Source: Anaeramoeba flamelloides (lineage: Eukaryota; Metamonada; Anaeramoebidae). From it: a stretch of 64,000 nucleotides of DNA. The notes beneath the pieces were generated by a model. It ran no database searches, was not told the DNA's origin, and was given only the letters and a program-made list of their open reading frames with translations. Shown in pieces: positions 36,422-48,290 of this stretch. The position numbers were made by a program, and so were the translations under genes. Location: positions 1,984,001-2,048,000 of the forward strand of contig JANTQA010000045.1 in assembly GCA_027625915.1 (NCBI GenBank). Reading direction: 5' to 3'. The stretch's first letter is position 1; every line of letters starts with the position of its first letter.

Positions 36422-39148
36422 TTTTCTAACATCAAACGAATTTAAATTCTTTTTTTTTTTTTTTTGTTTTATCTAAAGATTCCTCTCTGGTGTAGTATGT
36501 TTTCTCTGATTAGTAATAATCCCGTTTATTATTGATTATGAATATACTTTTAATATAATTTCATAATTTGAAATTATAATGAGAGGGTGAAATTATCAAT
36601 TAAGAAAATTTCAAAAAATACAATTTTTTTTTTTTTTATTTTTTTTAAAATTTCAAAATTTTCTTCTTCAGTAATTAGTGTTATCTATAAAATTGGCAAA
36701 ATTTTATAAAGATATTTCTATTAAAATGATTTATGTAGATCACCAATTTTTGTTTTTTGTTAGAAACATTTTTTAATGACCTTTTCAATTAGAAGATGAT
36801 TTATTGAAAATGGATCATATTCTTACAGAAATGATATAAATAAAGCTATTATTATCATGAAAACTATGATAGATAAAACGAGAAATCATTTGTTTGAAAA
36901 AAAATATTTTTTGTTTTTATTTATCTGTCCTTAATAAAATTAAGCACTATTTTTTTCTGACTAATATTTTTCGAAATCTAGCTTATAACTTCATTTAAAA
37001 AAACACTGGGATTAAATTTTTTAGAATACAAACACTCTCAACTTTTGAATATCAAAAATATTTTTTGAAATTTCTGTACACTTTTTTATTTTTTTTTGAA
37101 AAAATGGTGTTTAGAAAAGTTTGAAATCAAAGAATAAGTTAAAATATTAAATTAGAAGGTTATTTTCCAGAGAGTTTATCTTTTTTAAATAACTTTTTTT
37201 TGAATTTTACCATTTAAAACTAAAAAAAACATTTGAAGACCAAATTAGTTCCTTTTGTGATAATAAAATTCCCATAATTTAGAATTTGTGATAGTAAATG
37301 AGTTAAAACAAGATAGTGTATATAAAAATATACATAATTTCAAGTGTGAATTCAATGATTTTGTCAAAAAATGTTTTCAAGAAAAAGTTAAATTGAAACT
37401 TTATTTATTTTAATTTTATCATTTAGTTTTTTTAATTTTTTTAATGGAAGGTATTTGATCAGTTTTCAATTTTTAGTGTTTTTTAGGTTGTAGGGATATA
37501 TTATTGAAGAGGGTCAAAAAAATCGTAATTACAAAATTGAATTATTCTGTAAAGACTTGAAAAAAATTAATAAATTTTTAACCAGTTAACTAAGTTTAAA
37601 AAAACAGATTACAAAAATTTAGAAAGTTATAATGTTTATATTGATATATTTATTCTTCTCAAACTAAGCAAATTCAAAAAAAAAAAAATAACTTCTTTAG
37701 ATAGATTAATTTTGGAGATATGGTATATATCCCTCAGAAACCCAAATAAATAATTACCTTTGAAATAAAATTATTAATTTGAATTGTTTTGAGAAGATTT
37801 TAAAGTTATAGAATTTATCAACAATTATATAAAAAAAGAAAATTTTTAAATAAAAAATATAAGAGGTTTATACAATGAAAAAATCATTTGAAAAATATTT
37901 TGATGTTTAAAATGTTTTTCTTTGGTTTACTTAATGATTTCAACCGAAATTTTGTCAAAAAAATTTGTTTTATTTTTTTTTTTTGAAAAGATCATGTGGA
38001 AAAAAAAAAGATCTTGGAAAAGACAAATAATCATTAAAAAAATAGAGACAATGTAATGATGTTAAAATTAAATTTCATTATTCATAAAAAATCTTGTTGT
38101 TCAACTTTTTTTCAGTGAAATTTTAGTAATAAAAAAATCAAAAATGCTCATTTCAAAAATTTTTACTCACTTTTTTTTTAGTTTTTGGTTTTTATTTTTT
38201 TAATTTATACGATAAGATTTTTATATATTTAGAATGACTTTTAAGTGAATTACAAATCATATTGAGTTATTGTTTGTTCTTCAATACTAAAATATTATTT
38301 TTCACAATTGATTATTTCAGGTGAGTCACAATTATTGAAATAGTGTTTATTTTAATTGTTTTTTATAATTTACAACCTGGATTAAAAATAATTAGGAAAA
38401 TATATATAGTAAAACATCAATATCATTTTGTATATTTTCTTTTAAACTTGAGATAATTTCGGTCAAACCCAGTTACTAAGGGATATATAAAAAATAAATT
38501 ATCAGAGATAATATTCTTTTCTTATTTTATCATTTTTTTTTTTTTTTTTGTAAAAATTTTCTTTAATTGAACTTTTCTCAACTTTTTAAAAACTCATTTT
38601 TATAAAATGCACATAGTAATCATTTTAATCACCCCCTAATTTTATTTTTCTTTTTTCTCTTTTAATTAAATATTGAAAAACTATACAATGAATTACACAT
38701 AATTCATTTGACAAAAAATGTATTTCACAGATACCCCCTGCACTTTTTATTCCTTTGTTAGTGCTTAAATGTTTATTGAATATTAAAATGTTTCATTCTT
38801 TTTAACTGGTACCTTATCACAAAAAATAGTCAATTTTTTGTTTATCAATTAGCTTTTCAAAAGATTATTAGAATATCTGATCTGATAAAATGCATTGATA
38901 ATATTTCTTTTACAGAAAAAAATAAGTAGAAAATCAAAATATATTAGATATTTTACATTTTTTTTCACAAAAAGTTGATCAAAATTATGAAAATTGCTTT
39001 TTGAAAGAAGGTTTGAGACCAAAAAAAAAACAAAAAAAAAAAAATGAAAAATGAAAAAAAAAAAAAAAAAATAAATTTTTGTATTAATCAAAATTAAATG
39101 GATAATAAACCTTATAAATTCATTTAATATTATTTTAATAATCTAAAA
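36422..39148. other. Intergenic between Rxt3-like gene and AP mu gene
   Basis: The two genes are convergent here. AT-rich spacer, with dispersed repeat C at 37989-38300 and otherwise nothing recognised. Confidence 0.45.
37989..38300. repeat. Dispersed repeat C, copy 2
   Basis: Same orientation and order of blocks as at 18100-18400: GAGACAATG, TTATTCATAAAAAATCTTG, CACTTTTTTTTTAGTTTTTGG, TTTTTATATATTTAGAATGA. Diverged by many small changes, so an old copy. Confidence 0.5.
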
Positions 39149-39838
39149 TTATAATCTCATGAAATAAGATTTAGAAAATGTAATATTACGTTTATAGCGA
39201 ATAGGATTTTTAATTTTCTTATTGAGATTATTTAAAGGTATTGTCTTAATTGATTTTATTTTAATATCACTACTCGAATGTGAAGGTATTTCAAATTCCA
39301 TACAAATTGGCCCAATTTGTGATTTCAATTTTTTTATATTTTCAATTCCACTTTTTAGAATTAGATTACAAAATAAATGTTTTTCGCATTCACCAAAAAA
39401 TTTTTGAATCTTCCAAAATACTTTTCTTTGATTTTTATCAAATTTAACTTGTTGACTGCCTTGCTCGTTTTTCTTTTGTTGATCAATTGTATAAGAAAGA
39501 CTAATCACTTCGTCAGGAACTTTAAAATAAACCAGTACCGAAGATCCATAAATATGCTCAGCATAATCTGAGTGGATTTTTAATTTCATAGTAATCATAG
39601 TATTGCTAATATTTTCAATAATTGGGAATATTCTGAAGGGTATTTTGACGCTTTGTCCTGACATACGATAATTCATCAAGATAAATTCTCCTTCTGGTGG
39701 TATGATTTTTATAATATTTTCTCTATCCAGTCGAGATACATCACAATTTCGGTGAAGGTTACAATCTTCTATTATAATTCCTTCCATATAATCTATTTTT
39801 ATTGTTGATGTTTATTTGGGATATTGTTGTTGTTGTTT

Positions 39839-39874
<36 letters not shown>

Positions 39875-42800
39875 TTATTGGTATGATATTTTTAATTTTT
39901 CAAAAATTTTAGTTCAAAAAAAAAAGATTGGGATAGAATATTACTAAACTTCTCATCTTGTGGCCCAATAATTAATTTATTAAATCCAATTTTTAAGTGT
40001 GAGGGTGTTTTTAAAAAACTTTTTATCTGAATCTTCCCATTTAATTCGCTTCTTATAACTTCCCCCTTTGTTTATTAAATAATAAAATTATGGATAGATA
40101 AGAAATTAATTAATTAATAAAATAATTAATAAATAAAAAAAGAAATAAACAAATTAATAAAAATTTCAGAAATTAAAGAAATTTTTTGAGTCAAAAATAT
40201 TGTAGTAAAAAAGAAGAAATTTTCAATTTGTAATATTTCGTATATTAAATTTCTTATTTCTAAATATTTAATTTTCAACTGCCCAATAAAATTTTACATG
40301 ATTGATTCATTTGGAAATAGAAATTGTATATAAATGGGAGTTTGATGATAACATGAATTATCTTGATATTAATAATTAATTCGCGATATTAAAAAAATCG
40401 CGATTATCCCGACTGTATCACAAAATTAGCATAAAATCGCGATATTTCACATTATCGTGACAAAAATCATAAAATTTGCAATATTAGCAATAAATTGGTG
40501 ATTCGTCGAAAAAAGGTTTTTTTTTGAAATCATTATACAAAAAATCTTTTGACTTTTACAAATTGAAACACTTTTACAACTCTTTTTGACTTTAAAACGG
40601 ATGAAGAGGGCTGAGAGGGTTGTGAGTTGTCTTCAAGTGTTTGAAAGGTTTGAAAGAACAGAAAAGTGTTATAAAATTCATGAGATTTTTTTCATTTTTA
40701 AAAATTAATTTTTCATTTCATTCTTCTTTTTTTTTTCCAGAAAAGTAAAATCTCTAAATGGATGTTTTATGATCAAACAAATAATAACCCATTAGAAAAT
40801 GCACTATAATTCATTTTAGGTGTGTGTTTTTTTAATGGACGGAGTTATTTCCTTCGCAATTAGATAAATAAAAAGTAGAAAGAGAATTTTTCATTCTTTG
40901 TTAGTGATCGATTAAAAAATAACCTTGAAACTCTGATTGGTTTTTTTCTACAATAACAAAATAATAAACCATTTTCCAGTCAAAGGGGGGCAGTTATAGG
41001 GGGTGAATTACATGTATTTAAAGGGTTTGAATGGATTTTTGAAAGAAATTTTCAAAATTGAAATCATTTTTTAACATTTTTGCACATTTTACCCTTTTTT
41101 TTTTTCAATTTTTTTTAAAACTGAATTCATTTGCAAAACTTTTTTTTTATTACAAGACCTATTATAACCCAGTAAAAATGTATTATTCTATTGTTTCTGA
41201 AACAGTAATGATGATTGTCGAAAAATCATATTTATTTCATATTGGAATTTTATTTGGATCTTCAATTGAAGATCAAAATGAACATTGTTGGTTTTTTCTT
41301 AATTGAATTCCCTAAGAATTTGAGTTTTTTTTATTTTTAAGAAAATATATTGATTTATTAGTTTTTATTCCATACGGGTATCAAACTATTCTTTGATGTG
41401 TATTATTCGGCTTATTTCTTATTTGTTCTTCAAAGGTTGTTTATAAAAAATAATTGATATTTGAAAAAAATGTTTTTTTTTTGCCACTTTGACTGAAACA
41501 AAGTTTAGAAGAAGTAGAAAAAGAACAAAACAAGATTTCCAAACAATCTTTATTATTGGTGATAGTGTAGCTCGGTTATTGGAAGAGTGTTTGAAAATGT
41601 GTCTATCTTCCTTTCAACTTGAATAGAATAAATAAAATTATTTGACCCAAGTCCATTCTTTACATTAATCATAAGAATCACGAAAATAAAATTGTCCACC
41701 AAAAATTTTTGACTTTTATCATTTTCAAAAATTTCTATTTTAATCGTAAACATTACTTAAAAAAAAACAAGATATGAAATATATGTGTTATTTTTAATAT
41801 ATTTCACAATCTTGAATCTGAATTCAATATTTAATATCAATGCCTTTGAAAAATGGAACATTAACTAATCTAAATCTTTTCTGCTTTCTAATCCCAACAT
41901 TTTCACATTTGAATTGAAAACATTACTGAAAATTTGGCAAATAAAAAATTTTGGGTTGACAATTTTATTTTCGTTATTGTAAGATGGGGTTTCTGGATTA
42001 ATTGGAAATATTTGTAAAAATTGAATTTTATGGTATTTGGTAATTTCTTAGTTTTTGATTTAACAGCTCAATATATATTTCACTACAATTTTGATGTTTT
42101 TTATTTTTTCTAATTTTCAGTTAACAACACCAAAAATAATATTAATTCTTATTTGAGAGATTTAAAAATGGATGAGAATTGTTAATTAATAAACTAATAA
42201 GAAAAAAAAATTAACAAAGATAATAAACCAAAATGATTTTAACTTATTTTGGGAACACATCAATAAAAACATATTAATTTGGAATTAAATTAAAAGTAAT
42301 AGTATAAATTTGAATTTAAAAAGATTAAAAGAGTTTTAGGTAATCTGTTTTTTGATCATAAGAAATTTATCAAAAATAGATGTGTATTGAAAAAAAAAAG
42401 GGTTTTGAAATAATTCAATCGTAGTAAACATAAGAAGGTATTTTTTTTATGTTTGAAATGAATTTTTTGGAAAACCACTATTACAATTTCAAATTCTAAA
42501 AGATAAAAAAGGATATTTCACTTGGAGTGGGAATGGAAATGAAGTATTTAATTGCTGTTTTGAAATTGAAATTTTCTTTAAAAAAATTAAATCTTCGACA
42601 GACATTCGGATTTCGTTACTCGTTTTCATAAATTAGTTTTACTTTTTGAGATTATTTATTTCCAAGTGGGTCTGAAAAATTACAAATAGACTTTTAAAGG
42701 GGAATCATTTATAACTTAAATGTTTGGTGGTAGTTATATTTTATGTTTTTTAGGTTTTTTTTGATTGAAGAAGGTAAAAAAAAAGACAAAGACAATTCCC

Positions 42801-45443
42801 CAACGCATAAAAAGAATAGTTTAATTTCCATTTAGATTTTAAAATTGTTTTGTTTTGCGATAAGGTATTTCCAAAAAAGTGGGGCATTTTTTTTTACATT
42901 TCATAAAAAATAATCTTTTTTAGTGATGGTTATCATTAATCAACTATACAAAATTAAGTTTAATATTTATACCGATTGAACCATCCACTTATGTATTTAT
43001 TACGAAATATGTTAGTTGAAATATTCCCAAAAAATGAAAAAAAAAATAGCACTTTTTTTGGAGAAAACAATGTACGACCAATTTCAATAAAAAACAGGAA
43101 ATATGGAAAGGGAACAAATGACTTTTTAAACACGAAAACGCAGTTATATGTTTTTAATTATATTGTAAATTTTGTTAAGATTATACAAGTTATGAAAATG
43201 GTTTTTTCAATCAAAAAGAAAATAATAAACACCAATTTTCACCATAAAAAAATATCAGATAAAATCGAGATCATAAATTTTAATATATTGTATTTCTGCA
43301 ATACAATACAAAGAAACAAATTGAATTATTATCAAGAATCTATAAATGGTGGTTAATGATTTTATATATTTAAATCCTTTTTTGAAGAATGGGTTACATA
43401 AATATATTTTAAAATAAATTTGCCCTACTTTCTTGGAAATAGCTTATGTATATCGACTTAGTCAGAAGAAAAAAAGGAGTTATATTTTTTCAGTAAAAAG
43501 GGTCATAATTAAATTGATTTTTCTTATTTGTTTCAATTCTCAAGAAAAACAGCAAGCAATATTTACCCATTCCAATTTTGACGAATCTTTAAATTAATTT
43601 GATTTTAGAAACTAAAAAATAATAAAAGCGTTGAAAATATTTTTATTTTTTTCAATTGTCAGAAAAAGAAACTGGAGGTTTATTCAAGTTAAACAGCAAA
43701 TCAAGTGTTGGGCAAAACTATATTTTAATCGAATTTAGTTGTTTAGATTCATTAAAACAAATTCTTTCAAAAAAATACATTGTCTCCGTATGCTGTTATT
43801 TGAATTACAAATGGGAAAAATTTTCACTTCCTTTTCAAAGTCCTTTTCCGAAATAGAAACAATCAAATTTACACCCTACTTCTTTGGGAACTGGTTTATA
43901 AAAGAAAATCTGGAAAATGAAGTGCAAATATTTTTCCCATTTATAATTCAAATACCAGTATTAAGACATATTATTATTATTAACGATGAAAACAAAAAAC
44001 TTGTATCACATTTTGTTATTAATGAGTCAATTCTTAATTTACTTTTCCAATGTTGAAAATCTTTCAGTGACTATAAATTCTCAGAAATTCGTCGAATTTA
44101 CCTCAAAAACTTTACAAACACTAATTAACAAAATTTGGTCCCGGATTCTAAAGGAAAAATATTTAGAATTCGAATTTGTTCATTGTTTAAAAAACAAAAT
44201 GCCAATTTGAATACCTTCTGGTTTTGGTTCATAATTAACAATTTGATTTTCATATTTAAATTGTTTGTTGATATTTTTTGGCTTGATTAAACCAATATTT
44301 TCATAATTTTTCTCAAGAAGAAGTAAAATTGAAAAGGAAAGCTATTTAGAAAAAACAGAAAAAAAAAAAAAAAAAAAAAGAAAAAGAAAAATTCAAACAG
44401 TATCATTAAATTGTAGAACAATTTTCTCAATTAAGTCAATATAGATTTCTTCATTCTTTTTTTTTTGGAGCAATTTTCGTTTGTTTTTGATCGACTTGTT
44501 TGTTGCTTGAAAAGAGACAGTTTTTTTTTCTTTGGTTGAAAACAATTTTTGCGACGATGGGATCTTTTGAAGAATTATTGGCTCGTTACAAACAAATTTT
44601 TTAATAGTTTGTGATTGGGTGTTTTGAGGAAAACCAAAATCCTAATGTTTATTTGTTTTGTAACAAAATTTTTAATAAGGTTTTCCAAGTTCAAATTATA
44701 AAACAAAAAAAAGTTGGAAAGAAAAAGAAAAAGAAAAAGGAAAAAGAAAAAAGAAAAAAAATCAAAGAACAAATTTGAAAATTCGATTAGTTTTCCTTAG
44801 AGTTAATTTAAAATGGGTTAAAAAGAAAACTTACAATTGCTTCGTCAATAATTTCATGTATCATAGCAAAATTTTGTTTTATTGACTGCTCGTTGATTAC
44901 ACCACAAAAATCCTTTATTAAAGTGATAATTGATCGTAAGAGTTCTAAGAGATAAAAGGGTGAAAGATTTGAGACAGTTGTAAAGCAGAACGTTAATTTT
45001 TTAGCATTTACAACGATATAATTTACCCCATCTTCATACTTTTCAATGGAAATTGGTTTTATAAAATTTAAAAAAAGGGAAAAAAAAAAAAAAAAAAAAA
45101 AATCAGTTTAAATATCAAAATTGTTTTGTTTTGTTGTTTTTTTTTATTGTTGTTGGAAAACAATAGATCAAACAAATATTGGTGGGCAGTCCAGAGTACA
45201 GTCTTTGAGTTTGTTAAATAAAACTTGCCAAGTTTTTGTCTTTTCAGAAATTTCATTTGAGACTTTATGAATTTAAAAAAAAGTAAAAATAAAGTAAAAG
45301 TCAAAATTAGGATTTGATGAAAGGATCGTGACCTTCTTAATGAAATCTAAATGAAAAAAGAAAAGTTAAGATCTATTAATCTTACAATTTTTGTGAATAA
45401 CTCTGTCTCCGCTTGAGGATAAGATAAAAAACTGAGAGATCAT
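39149..45443 (-). CDS. AP4M1: Adaptor complex medium (mu) subunit, best match AP-4 mu, 6 exons
   Basis: Exons on the minus strand are 45443-45386, 45262-45174, 45038-44835, 44641-44399, 40065-39945 and 39792-39149: 1359 bases, 452 residues, all phases agreeing. Mu subunits sit in heterotetrameric vesicle coats and read Tyr-based sorting signals on membrane cargo. The longin half starts MISQFFILSSSGDRVI, continues DCPPIF|YEDGVNYIVV, LSPFYLLELLRSIITLIKDF and ends EIIDEAI|DFGFPQNTQS. The mu-homology half has NEEIYIDLIEKIVLQFNDT, GEVIRSELNGKIQIKSFL, IIIEDCNLHRN and PPEGEFILMNYRM, and closes with KRNITFSKSYFMRL. The MISQFF start, NEPI, IEKI, EDCNLH and MNYRM favour AP-4 over AP-1, -2 or -3. Donors are GTAAGA, GTTTGA, GTAAGT, GTTTGA and GTAATA. 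Intron 4 is 4333 bases. Length is normal for the family. Confidence 0.88.
39823..39872. repeat. (TTG)n microsatellite in an AP-4 mu intron
   Basis: About 16 TTG units with two interruptions, in the 152-base intron between exons 5 and 6. On the coding strand it reads (CAA)n. Confidence 0.9.
40378..40510. repeat. Dispersed CGCGATA-rich repeat, copy 1
   Basis: Several overlapping motifs: TCGCGATATTA, ATCGCGATTATCC, AATCGCGATATTTCAC and TTATCGTGAC, within intron 4 of the AP-4 mu gene. A similar block lies at 63690-63850. CpG density is unusual for this sequence. Confidence 0.5.
40966..41506 (-). mobile_element. MITE family B, copy 2
   Basis: A 541-bp element in intron 4 of the AP-4 mu gene. Left end AAACCATTTTCCAGTCAAAG, right end the inverse of AAACTTTGTTTCAGTCAAAG, flanked by TA on both sides. 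The sequence is the reverse complement of the copy at 5730-6271. The ORF crossing it (41058) is chance. Confidence 0.72.
42976..44210 (+). pseudogene. Degraded gene of unknown function nested in the AP-4 mu intron
   Basis: On the strand opposite the AP-4 mu gene. After a good acceptor (TTTCAATTGTCAG, exon from 43663) three overlapping frames carry protein-like sequence: LFKLNSKSSVGQNYILIEFS and LNYKWEKFSLPFQSPF in the first, EIETIKFTPYFFGNWFIKEN and EVQIFFPFIIQIPVLRH in the second, then SVTINSQKFVEFTSKTLQ up to CLKNKMPI in the third. Frame changes fall near 43850 and 44050, where no splice sites are seen. An upstream ORF, 42976-43356, with a TTG start, may be a separate exon or chance. I do not recognise the family. 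A recently decayed gene copy is the simplest reading; sequencing indels are the alternative. Confidence 0.4.
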
Positions 45444-47609
45444 AAAAAGAAAAAATGAAGGATCAAATTGGCATTTTGATTAAAGAGTGATTATTTTTTA
45501 AGGTGAGTGTTGAATTATTTGATGTCTTCTTGGTTGCGAAGACAAATGTGTCTTCAAAATTCTTTGGTTGTTATCTGTATTCCGTTCAATCTTTATCTTT
45601 ATTTTGGTTCATTAAAAAGGGGACTTAATTCAAAAATTATAGAATAAACATAAGCAATTAAAGAAACATGTTTGAGAAACAGTTTATGTTGGTACTTTAC
45701 TTTGAAAAAAATTATAATCAGGTCCTTGTTAAAGAGTATATTAGACAAAACAACTCTTCAAATAACTTTGATTTTTTGAGATTTTTGTAAAAAGTAAACT
45801 ATGTTAGCACGTTTTGGTATATAGGATTGAAATAAATTTTTTAATTTGATAATAATCCCTGACAAGATTTTTAATTGTTAATATTTGGTATATAATTGCA
45901 TATTAATTTCTATTAGTTAAGAATCACATCCTTTTTAAATAACCAAATTTTTTATACACAGAGGAATATACCTAATTTTCTTATGGTTAAATAATGATCA
46001 TGATATTTCATGGAGTTAGCAAAAAAAATTATTTTTCTGTAAAAAATAAAATAGATATTTAATTTTAAAGGTTAAAATAAAATGCTGTACAATCTATTTT
46101 AAAAATTGGAGAAAAAAATGTATTAAAAGTTGTTTCGCAAACTATCTGATTTAAAATTTTATTACAATTAGTATAAAACTTTTGAAATAATTTATTACTG
46201 AATTTAAAAAAATATATTTAAAGAAACAGATGTTCTGGGAGTTGAGAACAAAATAAGAATATTTTTAAAATATAATTTTGAGTAATGGGTACTATTCATT
46301 AATTAAGGATCTTAAAGAATAAAGAAAATTCTCAGCTTTATAAATAAAAAATAAGATCAACTATTTTTTTAGTAAAAAAAAATGTTCAAGAATTCTGATA
46401 GATAAAAAAAAATCATATAAGAATTTTTTATACCCAATTTAGCATACTTTTCGTTTTCCTGATTTTGATCTTTTTTTAACTATTTTGGATCCCAAGGATC
46501 AACCCCCTTATTCAAGAAATAATGTGTCATAAATCTGGTGTTAGACATATAATTGTCAAAAAAAGTTGGTATCATATTGATTGTAGTACACTAAGGGAGT
46601 TTCTATTATTCTTTAACAATCAATAGACTATTTAAAATAACAGGTTGTTTTGCAGCCACTTGGTATTGGTAAATTTTATTCGTTTGGACAACATGGGAAA
46701 ATAACCAAACTCTGATTCAAAAGGTGTGACTAGCCCAAAATAATCTATTGGTATATAGATAGATAGATAGATAAACTCTTTTTCAGTCAAAGATACCCAT
46801 TTTTATAGATGAAATTGAACATATTCTTTGAATATAATTCATTATTCTTCTAAAAATAAATTTCCAATTTTTCGATCAGAATCATCTTTTCTCATTTTGT
46901 AATTTTTTTTTTTTTTTTGATTTTTATTGAATTGCTTTTTTTTTTCTTCTTTTCTTTCTTTATATATTTTTTTTAAAAAGTCAATTTTGAAAAAAAAAAA
47001 TGATTTAAAACTCCAAATTAACATACAGAAAAGTGATGATTTGTAATTTATTTTAAAATGAATACATTTACAATAATAAAATCTTTTGATCAAAACTTTT
47101 AATTTTCCTCAAGAAATTAGAAATTTTGCACCTGAAATTTCAATGAAAGGAGGCCCAAAAAAATTTTTTTACATTTTTTTTTTGAAATTTTATGCTTTAT
47201 TTAGATATTTCTTTTATGAATCACAACTCTAATCTGAAATTTATTATTTCTCTTATTTCTGATCAATCTTATATTGGGTTATTCTTTTGTTAATTGATAT
47301 TACTTTTCCTTTTCACGTTCCCTTAATGTTCCCAATTAAAAACATTGTTTAACTTTTTTTCTAGAAAGGCAAAATAAAATTTCCTAATCATATTTTTGAA
47401 CTTTCAATTCTATTTAATACAACAAATAATTCTTTTGAAAATTTTTTGGGAAATTTATAAATTAAAATATACTGTAACTTTCCGTTTTAGAGGGAAAATT
47501 AATAAATTTCAAATTTGGTCAAATTTCAATTTTGGTCAAATTCTCATTTTTTTCAAAATAGTCAATTCCATTGAAATATATTGACTGTAGGCATTTAAAG
47601 CATCCTTTA

Positions 47610-47690
47610 TGGGTAGGTTAAGGTACGTTAGGGTAGGTTAGAGTATAATAGAGTATACCTGGGTGGTTTGGATGTTTGGGAGGTATACTA
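47610..47690. repeat. GT-rich patch with degenerate GGGTAGGTTA units
   Basis: Reads GGGTAGGTTAAGGTACGTTA then GGGTAGGTTAGAGTATAATA and further GGT/GGG runs. Two clear 10-base units plus decayed ones. Strand-asymmetric G richness is rare in this window. It is not a true telomere repeat array. Confidence 0.5.
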
Positions 47691-48089
47691 GATAATTTTG
47701 GCAAGGATTTAGCGAAAAAAAAATATTTAAGAGACCAATTAGACTTTGGAAACTTGTTTTAAGGGTAGAGTCATTTACCGTGAAAAGGCACCATACTCAA
47801 GGGGTGACCTGAGGCCAAAAAGGGTATTGTGAAATAGACCTTCTTTTGGTTGACAAAATTCAAATAACAAAAAAAGAATTCCATTGGATCATCTTTGACA
47901 AAAAATTAAACACAGAAAAAGAGTTCTCAATTTCAAAAAATCAAAATTTAAAATTAAAAAATTCATCTTTTCTCATTTTCTTTTTCAAAAGAGGTTAAAT
48001 TTCTTTAATTTAAAACAAATTGCTTTCTTATATTTCGCAATCAATTTTATTCGATTTAGCCTGATTTGTGGTTATTTTAAAACCCTCTA

Positions 48090-48290
48090 AATTTGACCAA
48101 GTAAGGATTAGGTAATAGTCTTTCAATAAAAATATCTCATTTGAAAAAAGAAAAAAAAGAAAAAAAAAGTCACCAAGATCTCAAAAAGCGCCAAAGGGCG
48201 ACACTTCAAAACTGACATAGTTGTTTTCAGAATTGTAATTCATAACCATTCTAATTGGAAATTGAGTGTCGCTCTTTTGCGCTTTTTTCT
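48090..48290. repeat. Dispersed repeat G, copy 2, with an internal inverted repeat
   Basis: Shares AGATCTCAAAAAGCGCC and GCGACACTTCA with 15240-15410. Here AAAAAGCGCCAAAGGGCGAC (48184-48203) has an inverted partner reading GAGTGTCGCTCTTTTGCGC (about 48266-48284), so the block could fold on itself. Confidence 0.5.

Noticed and set aside
43656-44210. Exons of the AP-4 mu gene
   Set aside because: They are on the opposite strand, and the mu exons already join in phase without them.
45068-45304. 78-residue minus-strand ORF ending in poly-Phe
   Set aside because: It reads exon 2 of the AP-4 mu gene in the wrong frame and then runs through the intron's T tract.
47610-47690. Telomere array
   Set aside because: Units are degenerate and too few, with unique DNA on both sides; kept only as a repeat patch.
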